Assembly: GCA_026982355.1 (NCBI GenBank)
Contig: JALSHG010000003.1
Coordinates: 1 to 34,166 of the forward strand
DNA length: 34,166 nucleotides
Source: Thermodesulfovibrio sp.
GTDB taxonomy: Bacteria > Nitrospirota > Thermodesulfovibrionia > UBA6902
Direction: 5' to 3'
Shown: positions 16,930 through 24,416 of the stretch, piece after piece
Numbering within the stretch: position 1 is the first letter of the stretch
Layout: the number at the start of each line of letters is the position of its first letter
The notes under the pieces: generated by a model
What the model saw: only the letters and a program-made list of their open reading frames with translations
Databases searched by the model: none
What the model was told of the DNA's origin: nothing
Program-made: the position numbers and the translations under genes

Positions 16930-17192
16930 ATTTGTGGAGTAGCCGTCAGGCTGAGAAATCTTATGGCTTTGCATATGGCTCAAGATTTCTCCCTCCGGTC
17001 GAAATGACAGAAACGATAGTCGAAATGACAAGAATGCAGGTCGGAACGACACAAGGTTTGCTGTCATTTCGAAGGAGCGGAGCGACTGAGAAATCTTACG
17101 ATGTCGCCCTCCTGTCACTTCGAGGCCGTCAGGCTGAGAAATCTTACGATGTCGCCTTCCTGTCACTTCGAGGTCTACAGAGCAGGAAATCT
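16930..17192. repeat. Tandem and inverted TCATTTCGA-type hairpin repeats, block A
   Basis: Multiple units combine TGTCATTTCGAAGGAGCGGA or TGTCACTTCGAGG with GAGAAATCTTA, facing inverted partners AAGATTTCTCCCTCCGGTCG...AAATGACA. About 210 bases here recur almost identically in block B at 17527-17738. The reading frames through it are repeat translations, not genes. 16802-16929 holds an A/T-rich stretch, a GC-rich GGGGGGGCGGGCG tract and no gene. Confidence 0.85.
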
Positions 17193-17483
17193 TTACCATT
17201 CCAAGCTCAGGTCCTTCCACCGCGGATTTACTTGGTTCACCAGTTGATTTTTCTTTTCTCTGCGCCATTTCTTTATCTCTTTTTCTCTTTGAAGCGCTGT
17301 CATTACATCTGTTGTTTCTTCAAAATAAACAAGCTTGTTTATTTTGTATTTTTCAGTAAATCCCTTTACCAACTTATTTTTATGTTCATATATCCGCTTT
17401 GTTAAATTACTGGTAACACCAATATACATTACTTTATTGTTCCAGTTTGTCAACAAGTAAACGTAATATTTTTTGTCTTCCAC
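17193..17483 (-). CDS. Standalone GIY-YIG domain endonuclease
   Basis: This 96-residue protein is a single GIY-YIG nuclease domain. YYVYLLTN is the GIY half and MYIGVTSNLTKRIYEHK the YIG half with its catalytic Arg; KINKLVYFEE and ALQREKEIKKWRREKK complete the fold, with the Glu of REKEIK at the metal-ligand position. It resembles the YhbQ/UPF0213-like class of unknown biological role. The start is GTG at 17483, and its probable ribosome binding site GAGGA lies inside a copy of the surrounding repeat. Base composition is clearly more A/T-rich than its neighbours, suggesting transfer. Blocks of hairpin repeats flank it on both sides, so it may be the enzyme that moves or maintains them. That role is inference. 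Confidence 0.88.
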   Translation of the reverse strand: MEDKKYYVYLLTNWNNKVMYIGVTSNLTKRIYEHKNKLVKGFTEKYKINKLVYFEETTDVMTALQREKEIKKWRREKKNQLVNQVNPRWKDLSLEW

Positions 17484-17838
17484 TAATAAGATTCCTCACT
17501 TCGTTCGGAATGACATCCACCACCCCTGTCATTTCGAAGGAGCGGAGCGACTGAGAAATCTTATGGCTTTACATACGGCTCAAGATTTCTCCCTCCGGTC
17601 GAAATGACAGAAACGATGGTCGAAATGACAACAGAGCAGGTCGGAACGACACAAGGTTTGCTGTCATTTCGAAGGAGCGGAGCGACTGAGAAATCTTACG
17701 ATGTCGCCCTCCTGTCATTTCGAGGCCGTCAGGCCGGGAAATCTTATGGCTTTACATACACCCCAAGATTTCTCCCTCCGGTCGAAATGACAGAAACGAT
17801 GGTCGAAATGACAACAGAGCAGGTCGGAACGACAAGAA
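17484..17838. repeat. Tandem and inverted TCATTTCGA-type hairpin repeats, block B
   Basis: The block begins with a different but related unit (GATTCCTCACTTCGTTCGGA, then ATGACA) directly at the start of the GIY-YIG gene. It continues with near-exact copies of block A: TGTCATTTCGAAGGAGCGGA at 17527 and 17672, and AGATTTCTCCCTCCGGTCG at about 17584 and 17766, each closed by AAATGACA. Head-to-head units would fold as hairpins of about 30 bp arms. Confidence 0.85.
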
Positions 17839-17863
17839 TGCACCATGTCACTTCTCAAATATC

Positions 17864-18040
17864 TCAAGTTGTTTTTTTCTCATACTTTGCCTTTTTCGCA
17901 ATGTTTTTCCCGGGTCCTACCGGAACAAATTCCGGAGCATCGGGATCAGCAGGCATGCTGACTATATTCAGACTGTAATCTTCTCTGCCGAACTCACAGC
18001 GGCCCGGAAGCATGTCCGGTATTTTTCCGACTGTTATATA
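17864..18040 (-). pseudogene. Unrecognised C-terminal gene remnant
   Basis: A 58-codon open frame on the minus strand has no good start; it reads PDMLPGRCEFGREDYSLNIV, then MPADPDAPEFVPVGPGKN, and ends in a Lys-rich tail. It follows the methyltransferase fragment directly but in another frame. The even amino-acid composition looks like the end of a real protein whose middle was deleted. I do not recognise the family. It could be the C-terminus of the neighbouring gene or of a different lost gene. Confidence 0.35.
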
Positions 18041-18183
18041 AGGTTATCGCCATAGATCAGCATATTCTCCGCATTTTTATCACCATATGACTTTTCCTGA
18101 TCCTCAATCAGAATGCGCGGCTCAAGCTTAGGCTGCTCGTCTTTCCCTATCCATGTGAGTTCTAATTTCTGTTTTTTGGGCAT
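18034..18183 (-). pseudogene. N-terminal fragment of a type III restriction-modification DNA methyltransferase
   Basis: The 49-residue frame starts at an ATG and reads KLELTWIGKDEQPKLEPRIL, then IEDQEKSY and LIYGDNLI before a stop. This matches the N-terminus typical of type III Mod adenine methyltransferases (K.KLELTWIGK...PRIL.ED...S....IFGDNLLALK); full-length members are 500-700 residues. It ends just at the GDNL motif, before the catalytic domain. No Res subunit or Mod body is nearby, so this is a deletion remnant. The identification rests on recognising the N-terminal signature; a similarity search would settle it. Confidence 0.65.
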
Positions 18184-18583
18184 TGTATTAAGAATATACA
18201 AAATTAATAAAAAATTCCCCCCTCACAGGGGCATTGCCGCTCATGGTGACGGCATGTCCCGGAGGACATTGCCTTGCTTTATTCGCCGGCTAAAAGCTAA
18301 AATATTTTCCAGTGTTTCGATATGCATCTTTAAGCTGAACTGATCATGAAAACGCCCGCATGTGTCATTCCGACCGGCAGGGGGGCTTCCGCCGCCAGAG
18401 AGGTGCAAGGCCTGTCCCTGGAGAAAGATTCCCCGCCGCTTCGCTCCCCTGAATACATTGAGCGAATGGGCGGGAAGGCGATAAGGAATCCCGGTGTGCG
18501 GCCGTCTGCAGGCTGACCGGCGGCGCTTTATGACACGATGTGAAACATGCCGGCTGATTTGATCTTCGGTGAAGGTTTTACCT
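18184..18583. other. Gene-free stretch upstream of tRNA-Leu
   Basis: No supportable gene is present. The first part is A/T-rich with a CCCCTCACAGGGGC hairpin near 18221-18236. From about 18360 there is a worn TGTCATTCCGACCGGCAGGG-like unit with GGAATCCC further on, another relative of the hairpin repeats. The strip 16641-18583 as a whole reads as eroded accessory DNA ending at a tRNA. Confidence 0.5.
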
Positions 18584-18672
18584 GCCGGAGTGGCGGAATT
18601 GGTAGACGCAAGGGACTTAAAATCCCTCGGCCATCCCCGGCTGTGCCGGTTCGAGTCCGGCCTCCGGCACCA
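18584..18672 (+). tRNA. tRNA-Leu(UAA)
   Basis: The 89-base sequence begins GCCGGAGTGGCGGAATTGGT and closes on CTCCGGC-A-CCA with the CCA encoded. The anticodon arm is GGGAC-TTAAAAT-CCC with anticodon TAA, a long variable arm (CGGCCATCCCCGGCTG) fits the class II tRNA fold, and the T arm is GCCGG-TTCGAGT-CCGGC. The convergent hpt gene ends four bases downstream. Confidence 0.95.
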
Positions 18673-18676
18673 TTAT

Positions 18677-19198
18677 TCAGGCGGTCTCCTTGAATACCGC
18701 GATGTAGGGAAGGTTCCTGAACTTGTTTTCATAGTCAAGGCCGTAGCCGACGAGGTATTTGTCCGGCACTTCATAGCCCGCGTAATCTATGTGTACGTCA
18801 ATTTTCCTGCGCGGCTTTTTGTCAAGAAATGTACAGATTCTCAATGATGCGGGATTTCTGTCGAGGAGCATGTTTTTTATATAGTTCAGCGTCAGGCCGG
18901 TATCGACTATATCTTCAATAAGAAGCACGTGCCTGTCCCCGACGTTCTCCCTCAAGTCCGCGTGTATCTTCATTTCACCGCTTGACCGTGTCCTGACATA
19001 ACTCGATACGATAAGAAAGTCGATATCCATCGGCACCTGAATATGTCTCACGATGTCCGCGAAGAACATGAAAGCGCCCTTTAAGATGCCGACGGCCAGG
19101 ATGTCCTTCCCCTCGTAGTCCCGGGATATGCTTTCAGCGAGTTCCCTGACCCTCGTCTGAATCTGTTCCACGGTCAGAAACGGTTTGCCTTTTATCAA
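18677..19198 (-). CDS. hpt: Hypoxanthine phosphoribosyltransferase
   Basis: This 173-residue cytoplasmic enzyme converts hypoxanthine (and usually guanine) plus PRPP to IMP or GMP in purine salvage. The PRPP-binding signature LLIEDIVDTGLTL is intact. The flanking elements LAVGILKGAFMFFADIVRHI (substrate loop), DFLIVSSYV and PDKYLVGYGLDYENKFRNLP are as expected for the family, and the length is normal. The start is TTG at 19198, with AAGGGG about ten bases upstream, inside the end of the preceding gene; an operon with it is likely. The 3' end stops only four bases short of the convergent tRNA-Leu, so there is no room for a separate terminator between them. Confidence 0.95.
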   Translation of the reverse strand: MIKGKPFLTVEQIQTRVRELAESISRDYEGKDILAVGILKGAFMFFADIVRHIQVPMDIDFLIVSSYVRTRSSGEMKIHADLRENVGDRHVLLIEDIVDTGLTLNYIKNMLLDRNPASLRICTFLDKKPRRKIDVHIDYAGYEVPDKYLVGYGLDYENKFRNLPYIAVFKETA

Positions 19199-19203
19199 TT
19201 TTG

Positions 19204-19773
19204 TTATCCCCTTGGTTTGGCGGCTATCTCCAGCACCCTGAGATCGAGAAACCTCTTGGAAGCGGCTGCACGTATTACCGAGACTGTGTCCGCGCCCCTG
19301 CCGGTGCCCGCTACCGTGACGATTTCTTCTCCCTCGGGAATAAGTCCTGCGTCAGCGGCCATCATGACCATCTCGCAGCACACCTTTATCCCCTCGCCCA
19401 GCCGCCTCAGGGACTGTGCAACAAGGAGGGTGGGATAGACTCCGCCGAATTTTTTTGCCAGCGCGGTTTCAAGGGAGTGGGTGATCATTGTGCCTGTATG
19501 AATCACGGCCCCCGCCGCCCGGATTTTTTCCATTGCCTCCGGGTTGAGCTCCGATGAATTAGGCTCCCTGAAACCGTGGGAATGGGTCACGATTACAAGA
19601 TTTACGTTTCCGTCTTTCAGACCCTCTGCAAAGACCAGTCCCGTAACGCCGGTGGTCGAGGCGACGACCACGTGTCTGTATCCGAAGCGGGCGATATTAT
19701 CTTTTACAATCTCAAGACACCGTGCCGTGTTTTCAGGGCCGGGTTTTTCAAAATAGGTTGTGGTCTTTTCCAT
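19204..19773 (-). CDS. Standalone pyruvate kinase alpha/beta (C-terminal) domain protein
   Basis: This 189-residue cytoplasmic protein matches the C-terminal allosteric domain of pyruvate kinase occurring as a separate polypeptide, without the catalytic barrel. Visible features are the N-terminal NTARCLEIVKDNIARFGYRH, VVVASTTGVTGLVFAEGL, LVIVTHSHGFREPNSSELNP, and EEIVTVAGTGRGADTVSVIR near the end. In pyruvate kinase this fold binds effectors; the function of the free domain is unknown. A TATAAT on the minus strand at 19789-19794 lies between lptD and this gene, so a promoter may start here even though lptD is only 39 bases upstream. hpt follows five bases later. Confidence 0.88.
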   Translation of the reverse strand: MEKTTTYFEKPGPENTARCLEIVKDNIARFGYRHVVVASTTGVTGLVFAEGLKDGNVNLVIVTHSHGFREPNSSELNPEAMEKIRAAGAVIHTGTMITHSLETALAKKFGGVYPTLLVAQSLRRLGEGIKVCCEMVMMAADAGLIPEGEEIVTVAGTGRGADTVSVIRAAASKRFLDLRVLEIAAKPRG

Positions 19774-19812
19774 GGTGTCTTATTTTACATTATATGACCG
19801 GGCCTATCAAGT

Positions 19813-21918
19813 TTACCGGTTGTCAGGGGTCAGGAGGAAGGGATTGTCACCCATGCCTCCCAGCCTTATATTGCCGAGACCGGCAAGGCCGACGGAGAAG
19901 ATCACCTGATATTCATCCGGTTTGACAATATAAGAAACCGTCATTCCCCAGCATTGATGCACATATGCGGCGTTCAGGTTCATCTCCTGCAATCCGCGGC
20001 CGTTGAGGTCGTACATCAGCCTGCCGCTGACACCCACCGGAAGGGATTTGCCGTATATTCCTATCGGCCTGTAAAGGCCGGCCTCAAAGCTGACCTGGTC
20101 GAGCGATGTGGAACGCCTGAAGTTCTTGCCTGTACCTATGTATCCTTTTTTGCCCTTCAGCCTGACGGATGCAATGCTGTCTGAAAATCTCCTGTCACGG
20201 ACATCGTATGAGGCATTGATGCTTAAATCCAGCCTGTTGCTTGACAGCGCCGCCTCTGCAAGCAGCGGCGTGAATTCCTTGTGGATGTCGAGCATGTTGT
20301 AACTCTGGGACAGCCTGAGACCGGCCTCCAGGCTGTTCGATGACAGTCCCGTGATTCTGTTGTTAACGGAATAATTGATCCTGCTTGTCTGTGATATTGA
20401 ATCTATTGAGTCGAAAAAGGGTATGCCGTCATTATCAACCGCCGGAACATATTCATATTCCACGGAGGGCTCCACAATGTGAATGAATCCGGGGTATTTT
20501 CTGAAAAACTTTGTTGTCAGCGCCGTGCTGAGGTCGAACAGCAGGCGGTTTTTGTTCCCGGTGGGTTTTCTGAGAAAATAGGCCGTCTCCCTGAGCCCCA
20601 CCCTCTGAGTGATATTAATCAACCTGCCGTAGCTGAAATACATGTTGGGGTTGATGTCGAGCCTCACGCCTTCCCGCCCCTTCTGCCTGTGGAAGTTGTT
20701 GCCTCTGACGGCCATGTTGAAGGAGAAATTGCCCCTCGATGCCGTGTTAAGGACAATGCCCGCCTCGGGAACATTCTGCGGAATCCCGCTTGAGCTGCCC
20801 TCCAGGCTCTGCCTGCCCTGTGCCAGGAGGTATGTCCGCCCCCGGAAAAAGGGCTTTGAAATGTGCAGGTCGGACTCAAGGTACTTCTGCAGTCTTTCTT
20901 CAGAGGCAAAACCGAACATGTTGGTTTTCCATGATGAGAGGCCGAACCTGCCGGAGGATGTCGAGCCCATTGTCTCGTAATAATCAAACCTGTTTATGAG
21001 GTGCAGTTTCAGGTAGCCCGAGATATTATGGGGAAATTTCTGGTTGTGGTATGATTTGAACTCGACAAGCTCCCTGGAGTCCGTCTTGTCCCGTATGTAA
21101 TACGCCCATATCTCCCCGCCGGTTTCGGGGCTTATAATGTACCTGTAGTCAAGGCCCTTGCCGAGGCCTTTTTCCCCGTAGTAGTCCAGGTAGAACGTGG
21201 CATCCTGGCTGTCTTTTACGGCCCAGAAAAAACCCTGCTTATAGTAATTGCCGAAAGCGCTGCTGTAGCCGAATGACGGGAAAAGCAGGCCCGTCTCCCG
21301 TTGCCTGTTGAGCGGCGCCCAGAAGAAGGGAGTGTATATCACGGGAATGTTTTTGATATTGAATGTGGTGTTCCATGCCGTCAGGCTCCTGTTTTGCCTT
21401 ATCGTGATGTCTTTTCCCGAGATGTGCCATGCGGGGGTTTCAGCATCACACGTGGTGACGGCGGCCCTGTCAAGGAAGAATGTCTTTCTGCCGATTTTCT
21501 TTATGTTTCCGGCGTGGAGGTGGAAGTTCTGATTCTTGTAAAAAATATAGCCGTTATATATGGTGCCGAGCTTTGTCTTTAAGTTCAGTTCCATCCTGTC
21601 GGCCGTTATTACGGCCTCCCCGTCCTCGTATACGACATTGCCGGCAGCCGCGGCATCGGAGGTATCGCTGTCGAGGCGCACCATATCGGCGGACAGTGTT
21701 GAATCTCTGAATTTTATTTTTACCGAACCTTTTGCAATGTATGTATTGTCACGGGCGAAGTACTCCAGGCGCGAAGCCGTAATGTCGGCCATCTCTTCAG
21801 CCGGGGCTGAAACAGCCTTAAATGAAAAGGCAAGGACTATGAGGAGAATGATGAGCGAGGCCGGGCCCGAGAGTGTTGCCGTGGTATCGCCTGCACTGTT
21901 GATCTCTGATTTTCTCAC
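19813..21918 (-). CDS. lptD: LPS-assembly protein LptD
   Basis: This 701-residue outer-membrane beta-barrel takes lipopolysaccharide from the LptA bridge and, with LptE, places it in the outer leaflet. A signal segment (ASLIILLIVLAFSFKAVSA) precedes an OstA/LptA-like beta-jellyroll (about 45-150: ITASRLEYFARDNTYIAKGS, ADRMELNLKTKLGTIYNG). The LptD barrel domain follows, with the hallmark NIPVIYTPFFWAPLNRQRET then GLLFPSFGYSS, and FYLDYYGEKGLGKGLDYRY. The length is in the usual 650-800 range. Start is GTG, overlapping the folC stop by four bases (GTGA), so the two are coupled. Its presence shows that the organism has an LPS outer membrane. Two spaced cysteines (TTCDAETP and HQCWGM) could form the maturation disulfide. 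Confidence 0.94.
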   Translation of the reverse strand: MRKSEINSAGDTTATLSGPASLIILLIVLAFSFKAVSAPAEEMADITASRLEYFARDNTYIAKGSVKIKFRDSTLSADMVRLDSDTSDAAAAGNVVYEDGEAVITADRMELNLKTKLGTIYNGYIFYKNQNFHLHAGNIKKIGRKTFFLDRAAVTTCDAETPAWHISGKDITIRQNRSLTAWNTTFNIKNIPVIYTPFFWAPLNRQRETGLLFPSFGYSSAFGNYYKQGFFWAVKDSQDATFYLDYYGEKGLGKGLDYRYIISPETGGEIWAYYIRDKTDSRELVEFKSYHNQKFPHNISGYLKLHLINRFDYYETMGSTSSGRFGLSSWKTNMFGFASEERLQKYLESDLHISKPFFRGRTYLLAQGRQSLEGSSSGIPQNVPEAGIVLNTASRGNFSFNMAVRGNNFHRQKGREGVRLDINPNMYFSYGRLINITQRVGLRETAYFLRKPTGNKNRLLFDLSTALTTKFFRKYPGFIHIVEPSVEYEYVPAVDNDGIPFFDSIDSISQTSRINYSVNNRITGLSSNSLEAGLRLSQSYNMLDIHKEFTPLLAEAALSSNRLDLSINASYDVRDRRFSDSIASVRLKGKKGYIGTGKNFRRSTSLDQVSFEAGLYRPIGIYGKSLPVGVSGRLMYDLNGRGLQEMNLNAAYVHQCWGMTVSYIVKPDEYQVIFSVGLAGLGNIRLGGMGDNPFLLTPDNR

Positions 21919-23270
21919 TTTCCGCTTCCCGTCGCGTGATATTCCCTTAATCCGCCCAGTATCCCCCGGCTGCCGGAGACTTCTTTTGCCTCCCCGGTGG
22001 TATAGAAAGAGCCGGTTACAAGGATAATGCCGTCTTCACGGCACCGTGCCTTTGCGAGCTCCAGCGCGCGGGCGACCGTGGCAGCGGTGTCGACTGTACA
22101 GTCAGGGCCGGTCAGGCCGGAGTCTCTGATTATCTCCAGGAGCTTTTCAGGGGGGGCGGCCCTTTCATATGCCGGTCTGGTGAGTATTACGGATCCGGCG
22201 AGCCGTACGAGTGGCCGCAGGATGCCCCGGGCATCCTTGTCATTCATGATGCCTGCAACAAGAATGATTTTTTTGCCGGGAAACAGCTCCTTCACCGAAG
22301 CGGCCAGTGAACTTGCAGCCTCCGGGTTATGGGCGCTGTCAAGGAACACGGGCGGAGACTCCGAGATCAGCTCAAGCCTTCCCTCGAGTTTTACGCTCTG
22401 CAGGCCGGCTCGTATCCGGATGGAGGTTGTACGGCATGTTTGCCGCCCCAATATTTCACAGGCCCTTATGGCCGTACACGCATTGTATATCTGGTAACGG
22501 CCTGCAAGGGGCATCGAGAGGTTCTTGTAATCAGCGTACCCGCTGTAGTCAAAGGCTGTACGGCCGCCGTCCATATGGAGCAGGGAACCTTTGAAATCCC
22601 TCCCGTAAACATGGATTCCGGCCCCGCGGCTTCGGGCAATGTCCGACAGGAGTCCGGCCACGCCGGGTGTCTGCGCGGCGGTTACGACCGGGACGCCGGG
22701 CTTTATGATCCCGGCCTTTTCAATGGCGATATCATGTATGCCGGAGCCGAGGAACTCGCAGTGGTCGCGGCTTACATTGGTTATAATGGCTATATCCGGC
22801 CTCAGCACATTGGTGGCGTCGAGTCTTCCGCCCATGCCCGTTTCCACTACGGCCCAGTCCACGTTCTGAACGGCAAAGTACTGAAACGCCATTGCAGTGA
22901 CAAACTCGAAGAAAGTGGGTTTCATATCCTCTCCCCTGATGGACTTTCTGATGCCCGAGGCCAGCCTTATAACATCGGACTCGGGTATCTGCCGGTTGTT
23001 GATCCTTATCCGTTCGGTAAAACTCACGAGATGCGGAGACGTGAAGAGACCGACCCTGAATCCGCTTTCAGCCAGGATCGACGCGATTATCGCGGATGTG
23101 GAGCCTTTGCCGTTGGTGCCCGCGATATGTATTGAGCGGAAGGCGTTCTGGGGTGAGCCGAGGATATTCATCAGTTTCCGGGTGTTTGCAAGGCCGAGCT
23201 TTATCCCGTGCTTTTGCAGGCCGTAGAGGTAATCCACTGTGTCGTTATAATTGTTCAGATCTGAAAACAT
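21915..23270 (-). CDS. folC: Folylpolyglutamate synthase / dihydrofolate synthase
   Basis: This 451-residue Mur-ligase-like enzyme adds glutamate to dihydropteroate and to reduced folates. Visible features are the N-terminal YNDTVDYLYGLQKHGIKLGL, the P-loop HIAGTNGKGSTSA, FTSPHLVSFTERIRIN, the Omega-loop region VVETGMGGRLDATNVL, NVSRDHCEFLG with the conserved His, and the C-terminal ligase domain with LDSAHNPEAASSLA. The length is normal. It shares a four-base overlap with lptD downstream. A reverse-orientation palindromic repeat separates it from accD upstream, and the start ATG has no clear ribosome binding site. Folate supply fits the methyl-transfer metabolism implied by the corrinoid activator. 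Confidence 0.95.
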   Translation of the reverse strand: MFSDLNNYNDTVDYLYGLQKHGIKLGLANTRKLMNILGSPQNAFRSIHIAGTNGKGSTSAIIASILAESGFRVGLFTSPHLVSFTERIRINNRQIPESDVIRLASGIRKSIRGEDMKPTFFEFVTAMAFQYFAVQNVDWAVVETGMGGRLDATNVLRPDIAIITNVSRDHCEFLGSGIHDIAIEKAGIIKPGVPVVTAAQTPGVAGLLSDIARSRGAGIHVYGRDFKGSLLHMDGGRTAFDYSGYADYKNLSMPLAGRYQIYNACTAIRACEILGRQTCRTTSIRIRAGLQSVKLEGRLELISESPPVFLDSAHNPEAASSLAASVKELFPGKKIILVAGIMNDKDARGILRPLVRLAGSVILTRPAYERAAPPEKLLEIIRDSGLTGPDCTVDTAATVARALELAKARCREDGIILVTGSFYTTGEAKEVSGSRGILGGLREYHATGSGK

Positions 23271-23310
23271 CGGGCAGATATACAGACACGGTTTTTGCCG
23301 GCCGTGTCAG

Positions 23311-23404
23311 CCTTGCAGAGGCATAAAAACACCGGAAGCCGGCATGGGGAATCTGAAGGTTTTACGGCGGACTCCCCTGCCTGTTTATGCATCATCAAGG
23401 TTTA
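23311..23404 (-). repeat. Palindromic intergenic repeat, copy 6 (reverse)
   Basis: Read on the minus strand this copy has TAAACCTTGATGATGCATAA, AGTCCGCCGTAAAACCTTC as its core, and GTTTTTATGCCTCTGCAAGG at the end. It lies between accD and folC, in the same orientation as those genes and inside their presumed transcription unit. Confidence 0.85.
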
Positions 23405-23405
23405 T

Positions 23406-23456
23406 TGAAATTCAAAATTCAAAATTCAAAAAAAGAACAGATTCCTGAAACAGGAA
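23406..23456. repeat. Short ATTCAAA tandem and a small inverted repeat
   Basis: ATTCAAA recurs about three times at 23409-23430, followed by a TTCCTG-AAA-CAGGAA hairpin at 23443-23456, just 3' of accD. The hairpin is short and lacks a U tract on the minus strand, so it is a weak terminator candidate at best. Confidence 0.4.
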
Positions 23457-23481
23457 ATTTCAAAAACTTCCGCAGGAGCTC

Positions 23482-24345
23482 TCAAGGTTCATTGTTTTTC
23501 GGACTGTATTTATCGGCTGCGGTAAAGGACAGAAGCCTGATAATGGTCTGCTTCAGTTCTTTCCTGTTTACAATCATATCTATCATTCCGTGTTTCAGCA
23601 GGAATTCCGCGGTCTGAAAGTTCTCCGGCAGTTGCTGTTTTATTGTCTGTTCAATGACCCTCGGACCGGCAAACCCGATCAGGCTTTTGGGTTCGGCGAT
23701 GATGATGTCCCCCAGCATTGCAAAACTTGCCGACACGCCTCCGAACGTGGGGTCGGCGAGTATCGATATGTAAGGCATTCCCTTCTCTTTGAACCAGGCT
23801 ACCGACGCCGAGGTTTTGGCCATCTGCATGAGAGATATTATTCCTTCCTGCATCCTCGCACCCCCGGATGAAGCCACGGAGATCAACGGCGACTCCTCTT
23901 CCGCGGCCTTTTCCGCGGCCATTGTGAATTTCTCACCCACAACGGAACCCATGCTTCCGCCCATAAACGCAAAGTCCAGGACGATTATGACGACGGGACG
24001 TCCGCCGATTAATGCGCTGCCTGCCGTGGCGGCATCATTGATGCCGGTCTTTTTGCGCGATTCATTGAGACGGTCCTTATAGGCTGTCTGGTCCCTGAAG
24101 TTCAACGGGTCATTTGATACCAGGCCCGAGCCGATTTCGGTGAAGCTCCCGTTGTCGGTCAACAGTGATATGCGCTCTCTTGCGGATATCCTGAAGTGGT
24201 AATTGCACTTGGGGCAGACCTTGAGGTTTCTGTCCACCTCTTTACGGTAAATAATCTCCTTGCAGGAGTTGCACTTCACCCATAACCCTTCGGGTATCTT
24301 GACTCGTTTGGATATTTTGTTTTTTTCTTTTTTGAACCAGGCCAT
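23482..24345 (-). CDS. accD: Acetyl-CoA carboxylase carboxyltransferase subunit beta
   Basis: This 287-residue subunit transfers the carboxyl group from biotin carrier protein to acetyl-CoA, giving malonyl-CoA for fatty acid synthesis; it works with AccA, which is not in the window. The N-terminal zinc ribbon has C25, C28, C44 and C47 (WVKCNSCKEII, VCPKCNYHFR). The crotonase-fold region includes GGRPVVIIVLDFAFMGGSMG, SASSGGARMQEG-like VASSGGARMQEGIISLMQM and ADPTFGGVSASFA, then GFAGPRVIEQT. The length is typical. Its place between trpA and folC is a common arrangement in several phyla. No strong ribosome binding site precedes the ATG. Confidence 0.96.
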   Translation of the reverse strand: MAWFKKEKNKISKRVKIPEGLWVKCNSCKEIIYRKEVDRNLKVCPKCNYHFRISARERISLLTDNGSFTEIGSGLVSNDPLNFRDQTAYKDRLNESRKKTGINDAATAGSALIGGRPVVIIVLDFAFMGGSMGSVVGEKFTMAAEKAAEEESPLISVASSGGARMQEGIISLMQMAKTSASVAWFKEKGMPYISILADPTFGGVSASFAMLGDIIIAEPKSLIGFAGPRVIEQTIKQQLPENFQTAEFLLKHGMIDMIVNRKELKQTIIRLLSFTAADKYSPKNNEP

Positions 24346-24371
24346 AACAATTAACAGTTAATACTTTCAAT

Positions 24372-24397
24372 GGCATAAAAATACCGCCGGGAAAGCC
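24372..24397 (-). repeat. Palindromic intergenic repeat, fragment
   Basis: GGCATAAAAATACCGCCGGG is the same half-unit as the right arm of copy 6, with no partner arm. It lies in the 71-base gap between trpA and accD. Confidence 0.5.
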
Positions 24398-24416
24398 TTA
24401 TCCGCGAGACAAATCT

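Noticed and set aside
16857-17405. Plus-strand open frame of 182 codons across the repeat block
   Set aside because: Its protein is a translation of the hairpin repeats (EKSYDVA-type units recur) and it then runs antisense through the GIY-YIG gene; there is no plausible start.
16930-17838. Possible CRISPR array
   Set aside because: Units are inverted as well as direct, spacing is irregular and the intervening sequences themselves recur between blocks, so there are no unique spacers; no cas genes are present.
17604-17978. Plus-strand open frame of 124 codons
   Set aside because: It is the same repeat translation (EKSYDVALLS, TMVEMTTEQVGTT) followed by sequence antisense to the gene remnant.
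22329-23135. Plus-strand open frame of 268 codons
   Set aside because: It is antisense to folC, which has all family motifs; no recognisable domain or start signal is present.
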